From NCBI RefSeq assembly GCF_000516985.1, contig NW_006917098.1, positions 2,108,001 through 2,172,000 on the forward strand: a stretch of 64,000 nt of DNA, in the 5' to 3' direction. The DNA comes from Pestalotiopsis fici W106-1 (lineage: Eukaryota; Ascomycota; Sordariomycetes; Amphisphaeriales; Sporocadaceae). A model generated the notes under the pieces. That model saw only the letters and a program-made list of their open reading frames with translations. It made no database searches and was not told the DNA's origin. Made by a program: the position numbers and the translations under genes. Below, in pieces: positions 38,997-51,033 of the stretch (position 1 is its first letter; each line of letters begins with the position of its first letter).

Positions 38997-39952
38997 TCAT
39001 TTAGGATCAATATTTACAAACAAGAACCATGACCTCGACCAACGCAGACTCCTGGCTATCGGCCAGTTGAAAGGAAGAGGTCTAGCCAGGCCTGCCAATC
39101 ACCCAGGATGGTATGCCCAAGAGAAAGCCTTGCTATTCGTTATCATTGACGGAGAGAAACTCTCATGAATGATGGGTTCCATCAAGAGATTCCCGGCATG
39201 GCTTCTCCAGAATCGAGATAGCATAGTTTATAGCCTTATGCAAAGGTCAACAGCACCCTCATATTGGCATTTTACCAGCATCGAGTACTAACAGCAGCGA
39301 TTTCTCTCACAAGCCCAGCGATGGCCCCTACTCAGACAGACAGGTTTTCTTCTGGTCAGTGTGTTTCTGCATGGATAGGAGTTGATTTTTTTTGGTCTGC
39401 AGCTCATATGTATGAAAAGAAAGCAAACTTTTTTTTTGTTGTAGTCCGCTCAGTCAGCTACATCATTAGTCCCAACTCAATATAAAGGCATTTGGGTAGC
39501 ACAAGTCGAGAGTTCAATCGTAGACATGAACTGTCAAATATCCTACGTGAGCTCCAGGGGATGGGGCGAACGCGTGTATTCACTTTTCAGAATTACTTTT
39601 TTTTTTTAGTCTTGTGATTTGTTTGTATTGGTGGCTATTGACATGATCTCTGTCTACCCCTTAATATCCTCTATGGCTAATTCTCGCAGTCTGGCACAGA
39701 TATTCGTGTCCACGACCAGACAGGCTCATGTCTTCATTCCATTGCAAAGGGCTCAAATGCGCAGACCATTCCATGCTATGACACCATTCCGTGATATTCG
39801 CAAGACCATTGACGTGTTGCATGCAAAAGACATTCCGAATGGTAATTGCAATCCTCTTTTGTTTTTCAGATAGTCGCCATAATCCTTAATAACTTGGTTC
39901 GTCGGCTTCTGTGGTTTCTTTCTTCTTCTCATTGGGGTTATAATGGCTGTTT
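38997..39952. other. Convergent 3' region between yme1 and ufd2
   Basis: 956 bp between convergent stop codons, with several A and T runs (for example 39428-39437 and 39595-39608). It should contain both polyadenylation sites. No gene recognised. Confidence 0.7.
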
Positions 39953-42900
39953 TCAATCAGTTTCCATGGCGTCGCCGCTGGGCTGCGCCTTGACAGCCGC
40001 AATGCGTTCAGCTTTCCATGCCTCAATCTTTTCGCGCAACTCGTCGTCGGGGACAACATCGTTGATTGTCATGGGGCTACGCGTGAACGGGTCTAGGGGG
40101 TTGGCCAGCAGCTGCTGGACAATGGTGGAACGGTCGACGATGACCTTTGACGGCAGGAGAACAGGATCCGTCATTAGTGTTCCCATTACGGGGTCCTCGA
40201 ATTCGCTGGGAATTTCGCCGAGATCGAGCTCGGCTTGGTCTGCAATCTCCTTGGCGCTCTTGACCTTTTTCTTCAGTCTTTCCCATACTGCCATCTCTTC
40301 CGGGGCCTTGAGACTTCGCGAGGTCAAGATTTTTGAGGCCTCGTCAAAGTTGCTAGGCTTGTATGATCGCCCATCAGCAGCGATTGCCTCAATAAAGGGT
40401 TGCTTTGATTCCAAATTGAGGTAGATATCGGTAAAGTCCGATAGCAGAGTCTTTGCGTCAAAGTTATACTTCTTTGCATCTTCAACCTTGAGGTTACCTC
40501 TCTTGGGACCAACCAAGGTGTCCAGGTTGTAGTCGAGCATGTTTGCGAGGCGACCCACAATCTCTGGCATAGTAAAGGGGTCTTTGAGAGTCTCCGTGAA
40601 GAGTTTCATCATGGCCATGGTTTCATTAACCAGCTGCATATAGCTCTGACACGCGCCCTCGGCTTGGTCAAGGTCGGTGGCAATCTTGGCTCGGTCATCC
40701 TGGGACAGAGACGGATCCTGAAGCTGTTTCTGGTAGTCATGTATCTTGATCAACTTGCTCATGGCCTCGTCAAGCAGATAGGTTGCATCACTGAGCAACA
40801 AGCTGACAAATTGAACAAAGAAACCACGATTGATCTTGCTCTCCTGGTCCAACTGCTCCTTGTAAACATTGTTTGGCCAGATGCACTTGATGACCTGGAA
40901 GATTTCGTATCGAATGTTGAATTTGTCATAGAACGCTGTGCTGGTGCCATGCTCACATTCTGCTAGAGTTAGTAACGGTGTTCAGAGCCCAGATCTCGGG
41001 GTACTAGGCTTACCGATATAAAATTTCATCAGTGCATGGAGGAGGTGCTGGTTGGCTAGTTCAGAGCCCATCAGGATGTCGCCCAGAATACCCTTGCTCA
41101 AGTGGTACATGGGGAACTGTCCAGCGAACAAGACAGTGACCAAGGAGGACTTCAGGTAGGGGTTCTTGATATACTCTGAAGATCTCAAAAAGGTGATGGC
41201 CAATGCGACTATTTCATCGCCAACGGCAGACATCATAATCTGCGGCATAAAACTAGACTTTGTGTCAGTATTCACCACGGTTCATTAAACATACACCCGC
41301 AATCACTCACCGCAAGACAAACTTGAAGTTGTCGACGACATCCTGCAAAGCATATTCTGGCAAGCAGCTGAATGCTTCAGGTCTCTCGGCAGCCAGAGGA
41401 AGTTGCAGCTTTTGTCCGGGCACATATGACGAGCCGCTCGCCACACGAAGTAACCATACTGTCACATAGCGCATGAACTGCAGCGACAAAGTCTGCATGC
41501 TCTTATCCGTGAGAACACCCTCAATGGAGAATCTGAGCGCCATAGTCTTATCAATGACATTGACGATGCGGTCTTGCTGGCGCTTGGCTATGGCAAGTTG
41601 CAACGGATTGCCTTGAAGCTTTTGGATTTGTTCGTTGACTTCCTTTTCGACCTTTTGCAGGTGCTTGATCTCCCGGTCCAGATCTTTCAGTTTGGAGTTC
41701 GTGGCCTCGCTGCCATAGTGATGAGCAGCCAGGTTGAGAAAGAAAACCTCTGAGATAAAATTCGAGGTGCCATCAGCTTTCTTGCTGTAAAATGCATCAG
41801 AGGTGGCTTGATCAGCATTGAGTTTGGTTTCGTCACTCATGTCGATTCTGGGATCCCGCCGCAGATAATCGATATCAATCTTTGATACCTTGGAAAACGT
41901 GGCGTCCATAAAGGGCTCGCACAATTGGTCAAGAATAGCTGTAACATTGACCATGAAGCCATCCGAGGCCACTTCCTTTGGGTCCACGTGAAGTGCCCGT
42001 CTCTTGTGGTTGGTGTTCATGATGAATGCAAACCAGTCCAATATGCGATTGCGGGCCGTGGCACCGGAACGGACAAAGGCATTGACGATGCTCGTGAGGT
42101 CACCCTGGTGGGTCTTGAGCGTCATCTGCAGGGCACTTTGTGAGGTTCGGATGGCGCCTTGGTCAATGGTCCGAGGGCTGGAGAAGTACGTCTTTGTAAC
42201 TTCAGTTTGTAGAGGCGATATGCGAAAGAAGGGTCCAAGAATGGTCTGTGTCTCGCTCGATACAGCAATCTGCTCTTTCGTCATGTCTGAAGTCGGCGTC
42301 ATGAGGAAGTCGGGATGCTGTGCCAAGGCATCCAGAAGAGGAGGATACCGCGAGAAAGTAACAAGGCAGTTCACATAAGGCTTGAAGTCATCGTTCATGG
42401 ACATGGTGGCGAGCTTCTTGCTGAGCTGGGCCATGGTATCCGAAAAGACGGCGCCAATGGACTCATCGTCGGCCATGCGCGCCACAGCCTCGTCGTAGAA
42501 TTCCAGACAGATGCCATCCTCATTGTCGTGATGCCGCAAGAGGTATGGAATAAGGGTATCGTGGCTCGGATTAGGCTCTCGGCTAAAGAGCTCGGGCATT
42601 GTCAAGGCAAAGACACAGTTGCTCATGCACAGACGCTTTGCCTCGTCGAGAACAGCCAACTTCTCTGCAGATGGTCGTCGCAAGGATGACTTGATCTTTA
42701 TAATCCGCCGGAAACAGGGCAGCAGGTAGCTGAGAAGCGGTTTGCTGGCGGGCTGGGCACTGGTTGCTTCGAGGAGTGCCGAATCGATATTCTGTATGGT
42801 CAGCTTGAGTGGCGCACCTTCCTGCGAGGTCTCTTCCGCAGTATTTGGAAGGTAGGTTTTGACAGCTCGCCCATCGAGGGTTTGCGTCCGACTCTCGTCT

Positions 42901-43426
42901 AGTGTGATGCGGAAGATGTCTCCCAAAACCTTGTCTGACCAGTCTTCAATCGGTTCCTCCTTCACCGCGGTGTTGGCCTTCTTGGCTGGGGGCGCTGATA
43001 CTGCGAGGTTTGTCAGCATATTCTTTCCCAGATATGGGCCATCACCGTCCTTGAATTGTTCCAAGACGCCCTCTCAAGGTTGTAGCATACCAGCTTCATG
43101 CTCTGCTGTGTTCTTCTGTCCGGAAAGAGAGGTCGTGCTCTGAATATCCTGCGTTGGTCGTGCAGGCGGCGGTTTGTTCTCCTTCTCTTCCTTGGGCGCG
43201 GGCGAGGCTGACTTGGGCGTTGCAGCCGCACTTGAGGGTTCCGAGCCGGTGGGTGTCCGTGAAGAGGGCGAAGCGGCCGCCTTGCTCAACATGGCGAGAC
43301 GCTTCTGGCGCATCTTGAATGCAATAGTCAGCTTCCATGATGGCGGCGATCGCGAGGGGATGCGCAGTAGTTCCTCACCTGTTCGGCCGGGGGCAACGTC
43401 GGCTCTGACGAGTCGTTGGAATCCAT
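39953..43426 (-). CDS. ufd2: Ubiquitin conjugation factor E4 Ufd2 (U-box)
   Basis: Five exons on the minus strand (43426..43379, 43313..43091, 43000..41311, 41252..41014, 40959..39953) join to 1068 residues, typical for Ufd2. The E4 enzyme lengthens ubiquitin chains on substrates handed over by Cdc48 for proteasomal degradation. The N-terminus is low-complexity (Ser/Pro/Ala, then KEEKENKPPPA). The long helical Ufd2 core includes WSDKVLGDIFRI, YLLRHHDNEDG, RNRILDWFAFIMNTNHKR and FYDKFNIRYEIFQVI. The C-terminal U-box at about 985-1055 reads EFEDPVMGTLMTDPVLLPS...DRSTIVQQLL...DPFTRSPMT. The acceptor before exon 5 is a tandem TAGCAG; I took the downstream AG, giving FYIECEHG, but the upstream one adds a single codon and is equally in frame. 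An AUG codon starts both exon 1 and exon 2, so an unspliced or internal start is possible. Confidence 0.96.
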
Positions 43427-46400
43427 GATGGTGTTGGCTTAGGCTCGGGTGCTGCTGGCTGGTTCGTTGGGATCGATCTGTGAATGAGTTGTAGTGTTGC
43501 AAACCAACCTCGAGGATCTATGAATTTGAAGAAATTATTTCTAAGAAGAATAAGGATAAGAAAAGCAATTTGTATGTATTGTAGACAGCAAAATTTGGGA
43601 AATGCGAACAATCGCTTGTTGGTGACAATCGAGTCGGATTGTGAATGGATCAAGGTGCATGTACGTAGTAGTAGTATTACGGAGGCGGCGTCCAGACGAC
43701 CTAGGCAGACAGACGACGCCCGCGGGGAGAGAGTTAAGCTATCGGAGAAAGATAGAGCTTCCAACAATCGGAGTTTGTAGTAATGTACTGGCCTACCTTA
43801 GCTGGCACTGTAGGTACCTCTACCTGCCTTATCGATTGGAGCGCTAACAAGGCTTCATACAATTGTGGTGGGGTTACCTGGAACACCCTGAGGGTCCATA
43901 CCAACCAGTATCTAGTGCACCATTATATCACTAGAAATGCCTTGATTACAGCATACCATACTCATATTGCACACGCATTGCGATTTCTGTATTGGAGAGA
44001 AGAAGAATGAGGAAACATGAAAAGCTGAAAGGAGTATAGATTCTGTAGATCTTCTGTCATCTAGATTGTATCTTGGGAATTAATCATGATCAAGAAATAG
44101 TGTCTGCTCGGCGGGCGACCATGCACTCATTCGACTGTTTCTGTACCTGCATTATATCCATGTCAAGACTTGAGTAAAGAAAGCACTTTTTTTCAAATCG
44201 TTTCCCGTATGCTATGTGTGCACAAGCTGCCGATTGATAGCTTCATATTGCCTCGCCATTCATCACTATCCGCAAACAATAGCTCGCTGAGTCATCTTCT
44301 CCAAATGGAAATGTGCAGAAACTCGCCGATGTTGGATTGGTCATCCCGAAGGAGCTCTAACCTAGTTAATTTCGCCATTGTCCCCCGCCTCAGAACACCC
44401 AAAATGACTTACACATGGGTGGGAATCCTATACTAGTTGCCAAATTGATGTTTGCAAAATACGGAACTTCAATAATCCTCAATCCATTTCCGCCTAGTAA
44501 GGTATCACCATTATCTGATCCTAACTAACAATCGCAGCAAACGCATTACATAGTTGATTCTTTTGCCCTCACCTCTCTGGTCCTCTATTATGCATTCTTT
44601 TACCAGATCCTGTACTGCAGTTTCACGGCTTTAAGTAAGGGGGTTGGTTCTACCCCTTATAAATTGCAGGTCAAAGAATCAGTTCATCTTCAATCCAATG
44701 CATGTCTGCCCCTCTACATATGACCATTTACTCTGCTCTAAGCCCCGTTGACAAATCAAACTGGGAGTTTCAACATCACAGAACGTCTATCTTTCAATAG
44801 TCATCCAGGCTCGCGCATTCCCAGGCTTCTTGAAACTCCATGTTGGCAGTATTTAAAGTAGAAGAGGTAGCAAGACTTTGCGAAGAGCGTGAAGACATCC
44901 AGGCAGAACAGGCAATTATCTGCCGAGAGAAAAAGTATTTGATGGGCATGATGGAAACCTTAAGAAATGAAATCAAGCAGGAGGTCGCCGCGCCATCCAA
45001 TTGCTAAAAGAGACGAGCAAGAGTTCCCAAGAACAAAGACCTTGATTAGATAATTCAATATTGCTCAGGGCATGTCAGAAAAGAGGGCTTATCGAAATGG
45101 AGATTGTGGGAAATCGAAATCAGACACATTTCGATTAAACCTCCCCTTTCCCTCCCCATTCTTTGTCCTTCTTTTCTATTCCTATTTCCTGGCGCGTAAC
45201 TGCTTGATTGTGCATTGATGTACTTCTTACGATAGCGACCACTCCTGTCGAATCGAGAGAAAAATATCCTCGAGAAAACAACTGCAATGAGTAAGCTGAA
45301 GTATTATCGGCAAGGAGAAGCATCTTCTTCTTCTTCTAGAATCCGAAATACGACATATGGCACATCAATAGTGGCGCGCGCTCATGCACGACGGCATCGA
45401 CAAGCTTTCTTATTCGTCCAGAACCATCCGTGATGAAAAAACGACACGAGGCGAATTGATTTTTCCCCGCCTCTCCTTTTGCAACCCGTCTGATTGACAA
45501 GTATTTTGTCCAGATCTGTAGACTTGCCAGTGAAGAGACCATTTACGCGCCACTCGGAGCGCGCATGTCTACAGTATACATCTCCGGTACCGGGCACAAC
45601 CAGGCTTGCTCAAACCTGTAAATATCGTGAAGACTGTATGTTTTACTTGATCATTCTGCAGAAAGTTTCTCAGAGGGGTAATTAAACCAATACCAATGGA
45701 TCAAAACCTCAAGTATACTGTTGTTATGTATCCCCCATGGGATGATGTAAATGCGGAGAATCGTGTGTTGGATGCGCAACCGTTTCTTCGTATCGCCCTA
45801 TCTGCTGCTACCAAGTGTGTATACGGAAGATGGCTACGTCAACGTATGCATTGCCGATCTGTTCCTGCAGAATAATTTCTTTTTGCATCAGTAGTCCTAC
45901 AGTCATCCATATGCAGACTGTCCGTTATTGTGCCAGCACAAACATTCACCCTGTTTGAATGATTGATCTTGATATTGTGTCTCCCATTACCGTTAGGCAA
46001 GAAAAGAAGAAGGATATGACCGAAAAATGGAGCGTCTTATTTTTTTCTTCTTCTTGATTTTGTGACCCTCATGGGGGTTACACAGTCGCAATAATGCGGG
46101 CCGCTGGAACACCCAGGTACACCGCATCTCCTTGTGCTCTTCTTCGCCTACAGAGGAAAATCATTGGTTACCCACCACGGCTGTCTACTTCCACGGTCTC
46201 TACGGTGCTTGTGCAGATCCGGTTGCTCTTGACCATCCCGGTCTGTAAGAAGGACAGGTACGCCAGCCGCATCCATGTCAAGCACACGTACCTGACGGTA
46301 AGGCTGCCCTGCCATGTAGTCTTGATAAGATGTTGCCCTCTCAAAAGTACGGCTCGCTGTTGAACGAATCAAGGCAACTGAGAGATTGCCGTGCTGAGGA

Positions 46401-47488
46401 TCTTCTATGTAATGAGCTTCCTTTGCCTCCAGATTCGAGCGCCTTGGATCAGTCCTACCTTGGGGAAATGGAAGATACGGTTTCAAGATCCAATGACGCT
46501 TCAAGAGTCATCATTCGGGATCTTTGCACAAGATTTTCCCGTAGCGGAATGTGCTCAGCTCATACAATTGTTACCACATCACAGTTCTCGTGCTGCTGTA
46601 AGAGCCTGGCTTCTTTCCCATCCCTGTGCAATATCGCACAGTATCGCGACGCATCTCGGTCGTTTATGCACGATCCGCTGTACAAGGTTTTCCCCATGCG
46701 AGAGAAGCAGGAGGAAAACTTCTGTCGCTTACACCTCAGCCTGCTTATAGATGAACGAAGAAAAGGGGGTAGGTACACTCACACTACTTTGTGTAGTCTT
46801 GGCCATTGAAAGAAAAACGTGAGACCTCTCAGCCCAAAGTAGTGCCAAGCTTGCTCAGTCATAGGGGTAGCCGTCGGATATCTGCAGCTACACCAAGCTA
46901 TGGCTTCGGTGATTTTCGTGTTACCATGTCTTTATCCCCTCTCATGCGAGGAAAAGTTCCCCTCCATTATCGTCGGAGCCGGATACATGCAGGTCAAGTA
47001 TGACTTCCACCGTTTTGCCCGCCCGTGCAGTATCTAGCTTGCGACCGTAGATGCAGGAAGCGCATCATCATCATCACACATCAAACCGCTGCCCTCGCCC
47101 AATGCGTGCGTGCTAAGTCATCATGGGGAGGGGGGGAAGCAAATCGTCGTTCAACTGTGACTCTATACTGAGGTTGCCTATTGTTGCAGAGCTCGCGACG
47201 CACAAGGTGTATACCGTTCTCTGCACAGGGGCTCAATCTCTCTGCGCATCTATACATAGCAACCTCTCTTCGCCCCCAGAATGGGGGTTGTCTTTCATTT
47301 AGCCATACGGAGAATTTTCGCATGTCAGCTCACTCGTTTCTATTCCTTGCCCCATTTTCAGTCAATACTTTTCAGCTAGGACTTAATGATCCATAAAATC
47401 CTTCTTACATTTCCCCCTTCTCTTGCTTTGCCTCACTTAGACACATGTTTCTGAGGCCAGGGTAATCGTATAAACGAGTCTCGGAAAG
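43427..47488. other. 4.1-kb intergenic region with scattered coding-like fragments
   Basis: It holds the ufd2 promoter and, at the other end, the leader of the gene at 47489. Around 44.5-45.0 kb there are frames that read like protein: an open frame at 44538..44725 just after a CTAACTAACAATCGCAG splice-like sequence; a short ATG frame at 44702 behind TTATAAATT; and the 55-codon frame listed separately. From 46.15 to 46.8 kb three overlapping open frames of 118-159 codons lie on both strands, and I cannot tell which, if any, is real. No full gene can be assembled. Confidence 0.5.
44840..45007 (+). CDS. Candidate small coiled-coil ORF (55 aa), possibly the last exon of an unmodelled gene
   Basis: ATG to TAA encodes 55 residues dominated by Glu, Arg, Lys, Ala, Ile and Met, arranged like a coiled coil (EEVARLCEEREDIQAEQA...MMETLRNEIKQE). 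Such composition is unusual for random sequence. A 32-codon ATG frame beginning at 44702 (MSAPLHMTIYSALSP) runs in the same phase before a stop, with TTATAAATT about 45 bp upstream, which raises the possibility of an intron between them. I found no convincing donor-acceptor pair in phase. It could be a real small gene, a gene remnant or chance. Confidence 0.3.
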   Translation: MLAVFKVEEVARLCEEREDIQAEQAIICREKKYLMGMMETLRNEIKQEVAAPSNC

Positions 47489-49496
47489 ATGAAGATATCG
47501 ACCTGGATAGGTACCAAGGAAATGCCAGAGACCAGCAAGAAGCTCAACAAAAGGAACGTCAATGATGGGGAGAATTCCGATGATCCGGAGTCTTTCGGCT
47601 TGGGCAATGTAACAGCGTGTATGGCATCTGTAAGCCGCCCCCAATGCTTCGTTTTTACCTCCTTCTTCGGAATTTGCTTCTTCGTACATCACGTACACAT
47701 ATCACATTTTATCATTCATGAGACGAAGAACTAATGCTGACTTAATGACTTTCAGTGTAGAAACAGATTCACTAAAGAACTGGGCATAAATCCATCGGGA
47801 GACACTGAGTCTGATTTGGAGCTACTCTGCCATAAGTTGATCGATGAGAATCTGAGTACAAGGCTGGGAGAACTCTATTGCTGCGATGCTCAATATTGTG
47901 GTCTGGGTATCATAGGGCACGGGTCAGATCGTGAGTGCCAGCACAATCCATTATACACATGGCCCGTGGGACATCTAATGCTTATGGTTCACATAGCCAA
48001 TGTTGACAAGATTATTGGACAATGTTCAAAGTAGGTTACCATACGACTGGAAAAATGACCATGATTTCTGACCAATTAGTACCGGTATCAATGGCATCAC
48101 GGACCCAGGTCCTCCGGAACCGAGCCGGTGCTCGCAGGACAATGACAATTCCGATGCCTCAAGAAACGATGGATTTACCATGGACGCAGCGAATTCTAGG
48201 CAGACATCGTTGCCTTTTGAGACAGGCTCAAGCAGATTGACAGCAACGAGTACTGGCCTGTCGCTGACAGCGAGCTCGACGACCAAAGCAACCATGGATT
48301 CACATTCACCCGATTTCTCGAATTCGTCCTCCAACGACCTGAACAATGCCGGCAAGATTGCCGTCGGCATATGCTCAACAATTGCAGCCATGGCTGTGAT
48401 ATTCGTGATTTGGTGCCTACGAAGAAGAAAGCGGAGTGCAAAGGGTTACATGCAGACGCCGCCGCCCATGACCAGGGCTTTCAAGGCTCACTACCAGGAG
48501 CCCAGCGACTCTCACGCATCCTTGATCACGACCACGACCACGCCGCCGCCGCCGCCGCCGCCTCCACCACCACCAGCAGCCACAGCCTCCGGAGCCAAAT
48601 CGCCACAACCCCTGACACCGCCAATGCGTCTGAGCGACCGCAGATTCCTCCCGTCTGTCTCCAGCCCTGCTTCCATACGATCATCCTCGGCACCTCCATA
48701 CTCCAGTCAGCCCGACCTGGTCATTCCAGAGCATCCAGCGTTTCCCTCCTCCACGCACAGGAACTCGCCTCCCTATTGCCATCATGAGACGACTTCAAGC
48801 ATGGAGGAAAAGAATACCCAGATTTACAACAGCCACAACATCAACATACCTAGGAGTAGTCTCAGCTCGGGCGGTACAGCCAGTACCACCGGCTCTGAGA
48901 CCACGCTGACCTCCCCATCATCCCCGTCCCGGCCGAGACGCCCTCACGAGACGCCGCTGCTGGTACCGGGCTTGATCACCCCGGCCGGGCCGCCCCCCGA
49001 GCGCGCACTTCCTGCTGCACCTCTTCTGCCTCAACAGCAGCAGCAGCAGCAGCTGGTGCTCGCCTCCTCGCCACTACTCAAGTCATCATCACGATCGCCC
49101 GCGTCTTCCTCCCCCGTCGCCCCTGTATCCCCCCTATCCCCCACGTCTCCGTCCATGCAAACGACATTGGCCAGGTCCGTCAGTCCCGTGCCGTCGCCGG
49201 GAGAAATCGGGCTGGCCATTGGTACGGCCCAGGATGACGGCGTGTCCGCGCCATCGCAAGTCCATCATGCTCGTGGGAGAGGAAACCGGGGCACCCAAGA
49301 CAGTGGCTGGGGTATTTGGATGGGCGGTAGTGGGAACAAGGACAATAAAGACGGTGATGCCACTATGCAACGACAGCAAGAACAAGCAGGCTCTACTGAA
49401 CATTCGCTGCGTCTGGCAGATAGGAAAAATGATCAGATTGGTGTGGACATCGTTTTGCGAGAACTGGAAATGGCTAAGTTATCGGGCAGCTGTTAA
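47489..49496 (+). CDS. Single-span membrane protein with Cys-rich ectodomain and Pro/Ser-rich cytoplasmic tail
   Basis: Exons 47489..47629, 47756..47930, 47997..48030 and 48080..49496 join in frame to 588 residues. The 34-nt third exon was found because it alone matches the phases on both sides and links TSD-like loops into a cysteine-rich stretch (PNVDKIIGQCSN then TGINGITDPGPP). The ectodomain has cysteines in MASCRNRF, LLCHKL, LYCCDAQYCGL, GQCSN and SRCSQ. A Ser/Thr-rich stalk precedes a transmembrane helix at about 209-230 (IAVGICSTIAAMAVIFVIW), followed by RRRKRS, so the tail faces the cytoplasm. The tail has poly-Pro (11), poly-Gln (7) and many Ser-Pro sites. The layout resembles fungal wall-stress sensors of the Mid2/Wsc kind, but the family is not recognised. 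No signal peptide follows the chosen ATG, so a 5' exon is probably missing. Confidence 0.75.
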
Positions 49497-49887
49497 ACAA
49501 TGTTTGCCGGCCAAGCTTGTGGGAATAATGTTTCAATTACAGGATACAACAAGCTGTGCGAGCTTGTTATCGGAGGGATATTAGTGGACGAAGGGGAAGT
49601 ATGGTATATACTATACGAGAAACCAAGAGATCGCAATTGTCCGCTGGCTGATATTTCCATTCATTTCATGAAATTTCAGTCATATATCTTGTGACAATAA
49701 TCAAGAGCTCATGATGACATATGAGAAGAGTTTGGCTTTCTGACCCAACCACGAAGCTCATCTTTCTGGACGTACACGAGATATGATGCTTGAAGGAGGT
49801 GTTTATTCATGAGTTTCTAGATATATGACGGTCCCTGTTCTAACACAAAACGATTCCCATCATCATCTTCATCCAGAGGCTTAGCTT
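49497..49887. other. Convergent 3' region
   Basis: 391 bp between the stop codons of the membrane-protein gene and the SDR gene. AT-rich, with no gene. Confidence 0.7.
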
Positions 49888-51033
49888 TTAGGCGCCCACC
49901 TCCAGCAGACTCTTGATGGTGTCGACGGCGCTCTTCTCAATGGAGATCCACTTGATCCCCAGCTCCGAGGTGGCGCGCGAGTTATCGTAGCCGTATGTGC
50001 CCTCGGCAGGGTAGCCACCGCCCTGGACCGCCTCGGTCGGCAGCTTGTCCCGCAGCTCGGGGAAGTTCTGGCGCGCCGCGGCGACAATCTCGCGGTTGTT
50101 GAACTTGCCCGAGAGGACAAAGAAGCGCTTGCCGCCGGCCGCGGGGCGCTCAAACGCCTCGACGTGGGCCAGGGCCACGTCGCGCACGTCGACCCAGAAC
50201 CAGACGCCCGTGTCGGGGATGCCGTCCTTCCACTTGCCGTGGATGAGATCGACAAAGCGCTCGTTGGACGTGTTGATGGCCGCGAGCGAGTTGAGGTGGT
50301 GTACCACGGGCCCAAAGACGAGCGGTGGGCAAATGGTGGCCAGGTCAAAGTTGGGTTTCTCCTTCTCGACGAATTCCCAGGCCGACTTTTCGGCGAGCGT
50401 CTTGGACACCCGGTACGATGTGGGCTTATGCTCCTTGAGGCCGTCCTCGTAGGTGCTAGGGTTCCAGTCCTTCTCGGAGAAGACTGTTTTGGGGTCAGAC
50501 AGGCCCGCGTCCGATAGAATGGAGGCAAAGGACGAGGTGATGACAACCCGCTTCACACCCGGTGCGGACCGCTTGATTGCCTTTAGGATGGAGGTTGTGC
50601 CGATGATGGCAGGGTCCAAGAGCTCCGTCTTTGGATCGGACCATTTGTAGTGGAATGGAGACGCCGCTATTCTCAATCTTCAGTATACTGTCCATATTTG
50701 CCCCATTGCATTCTTGCGAGTTTTGAACCTACTGTGTAATACGACTTCCAGGCCGGGAGTTTTGACCACCTCGTCAAAGGCATCTGGCTTGGCAATGTCG
50801 GGGACAATGACAATAGAAAGCCTTGCATCAGGATGTGCCTCACGAATCTTGGCAGCCTTGTCTTCTGATCGAACTGTCGTCACTACCTCATGGCCTCTCT
50901 GGAGAAGCAACTCAAGGATATGAGCTATAAAGCAAAGTATATCATCAGTATAAATAGCGCTAAGCTGGCGTTGCGCACCAAATCACTCACCGGCAATGAA
51001 GCCTGATCCGCCTGTCAGAAGAACCTTGGTCAT
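49888..51033 (-). CDS. Extended short-chain dehydrogenase/reductase (Gre2 / ketoreductase-like)
   Basis: Three exons on the minus strand (51033..50991, 50924..50733, 50666..49888) join to 337 residues, the usual size for the DFR/Gre2-like branch of extended SDRs. These NADPH enzymes reduce aldehydes and ketones such as methylglyoxal; the precise substrate cannot be read from sequence. The cofactor-binding motif TGGSGFIAAHI is at 7-17, 'TVRSEDKA' follows the second strand, and the catalytic triad is Ser about 123/124 (VVITSSFASI), Tyr163 and Lys167 (YRVSKTLAEK). Further on, 'WFWVDVRDVALAHVEAFE' is characteristic of the branch. Exon 3 is noticeably GC-rich with C/G at third positions, unlike the AT-rich flank beyond 51 kb. 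There is no targeting signal, so it is probably cytosolic. It is the last intact gene before the gene-poor right end. Confidence 0.93.
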
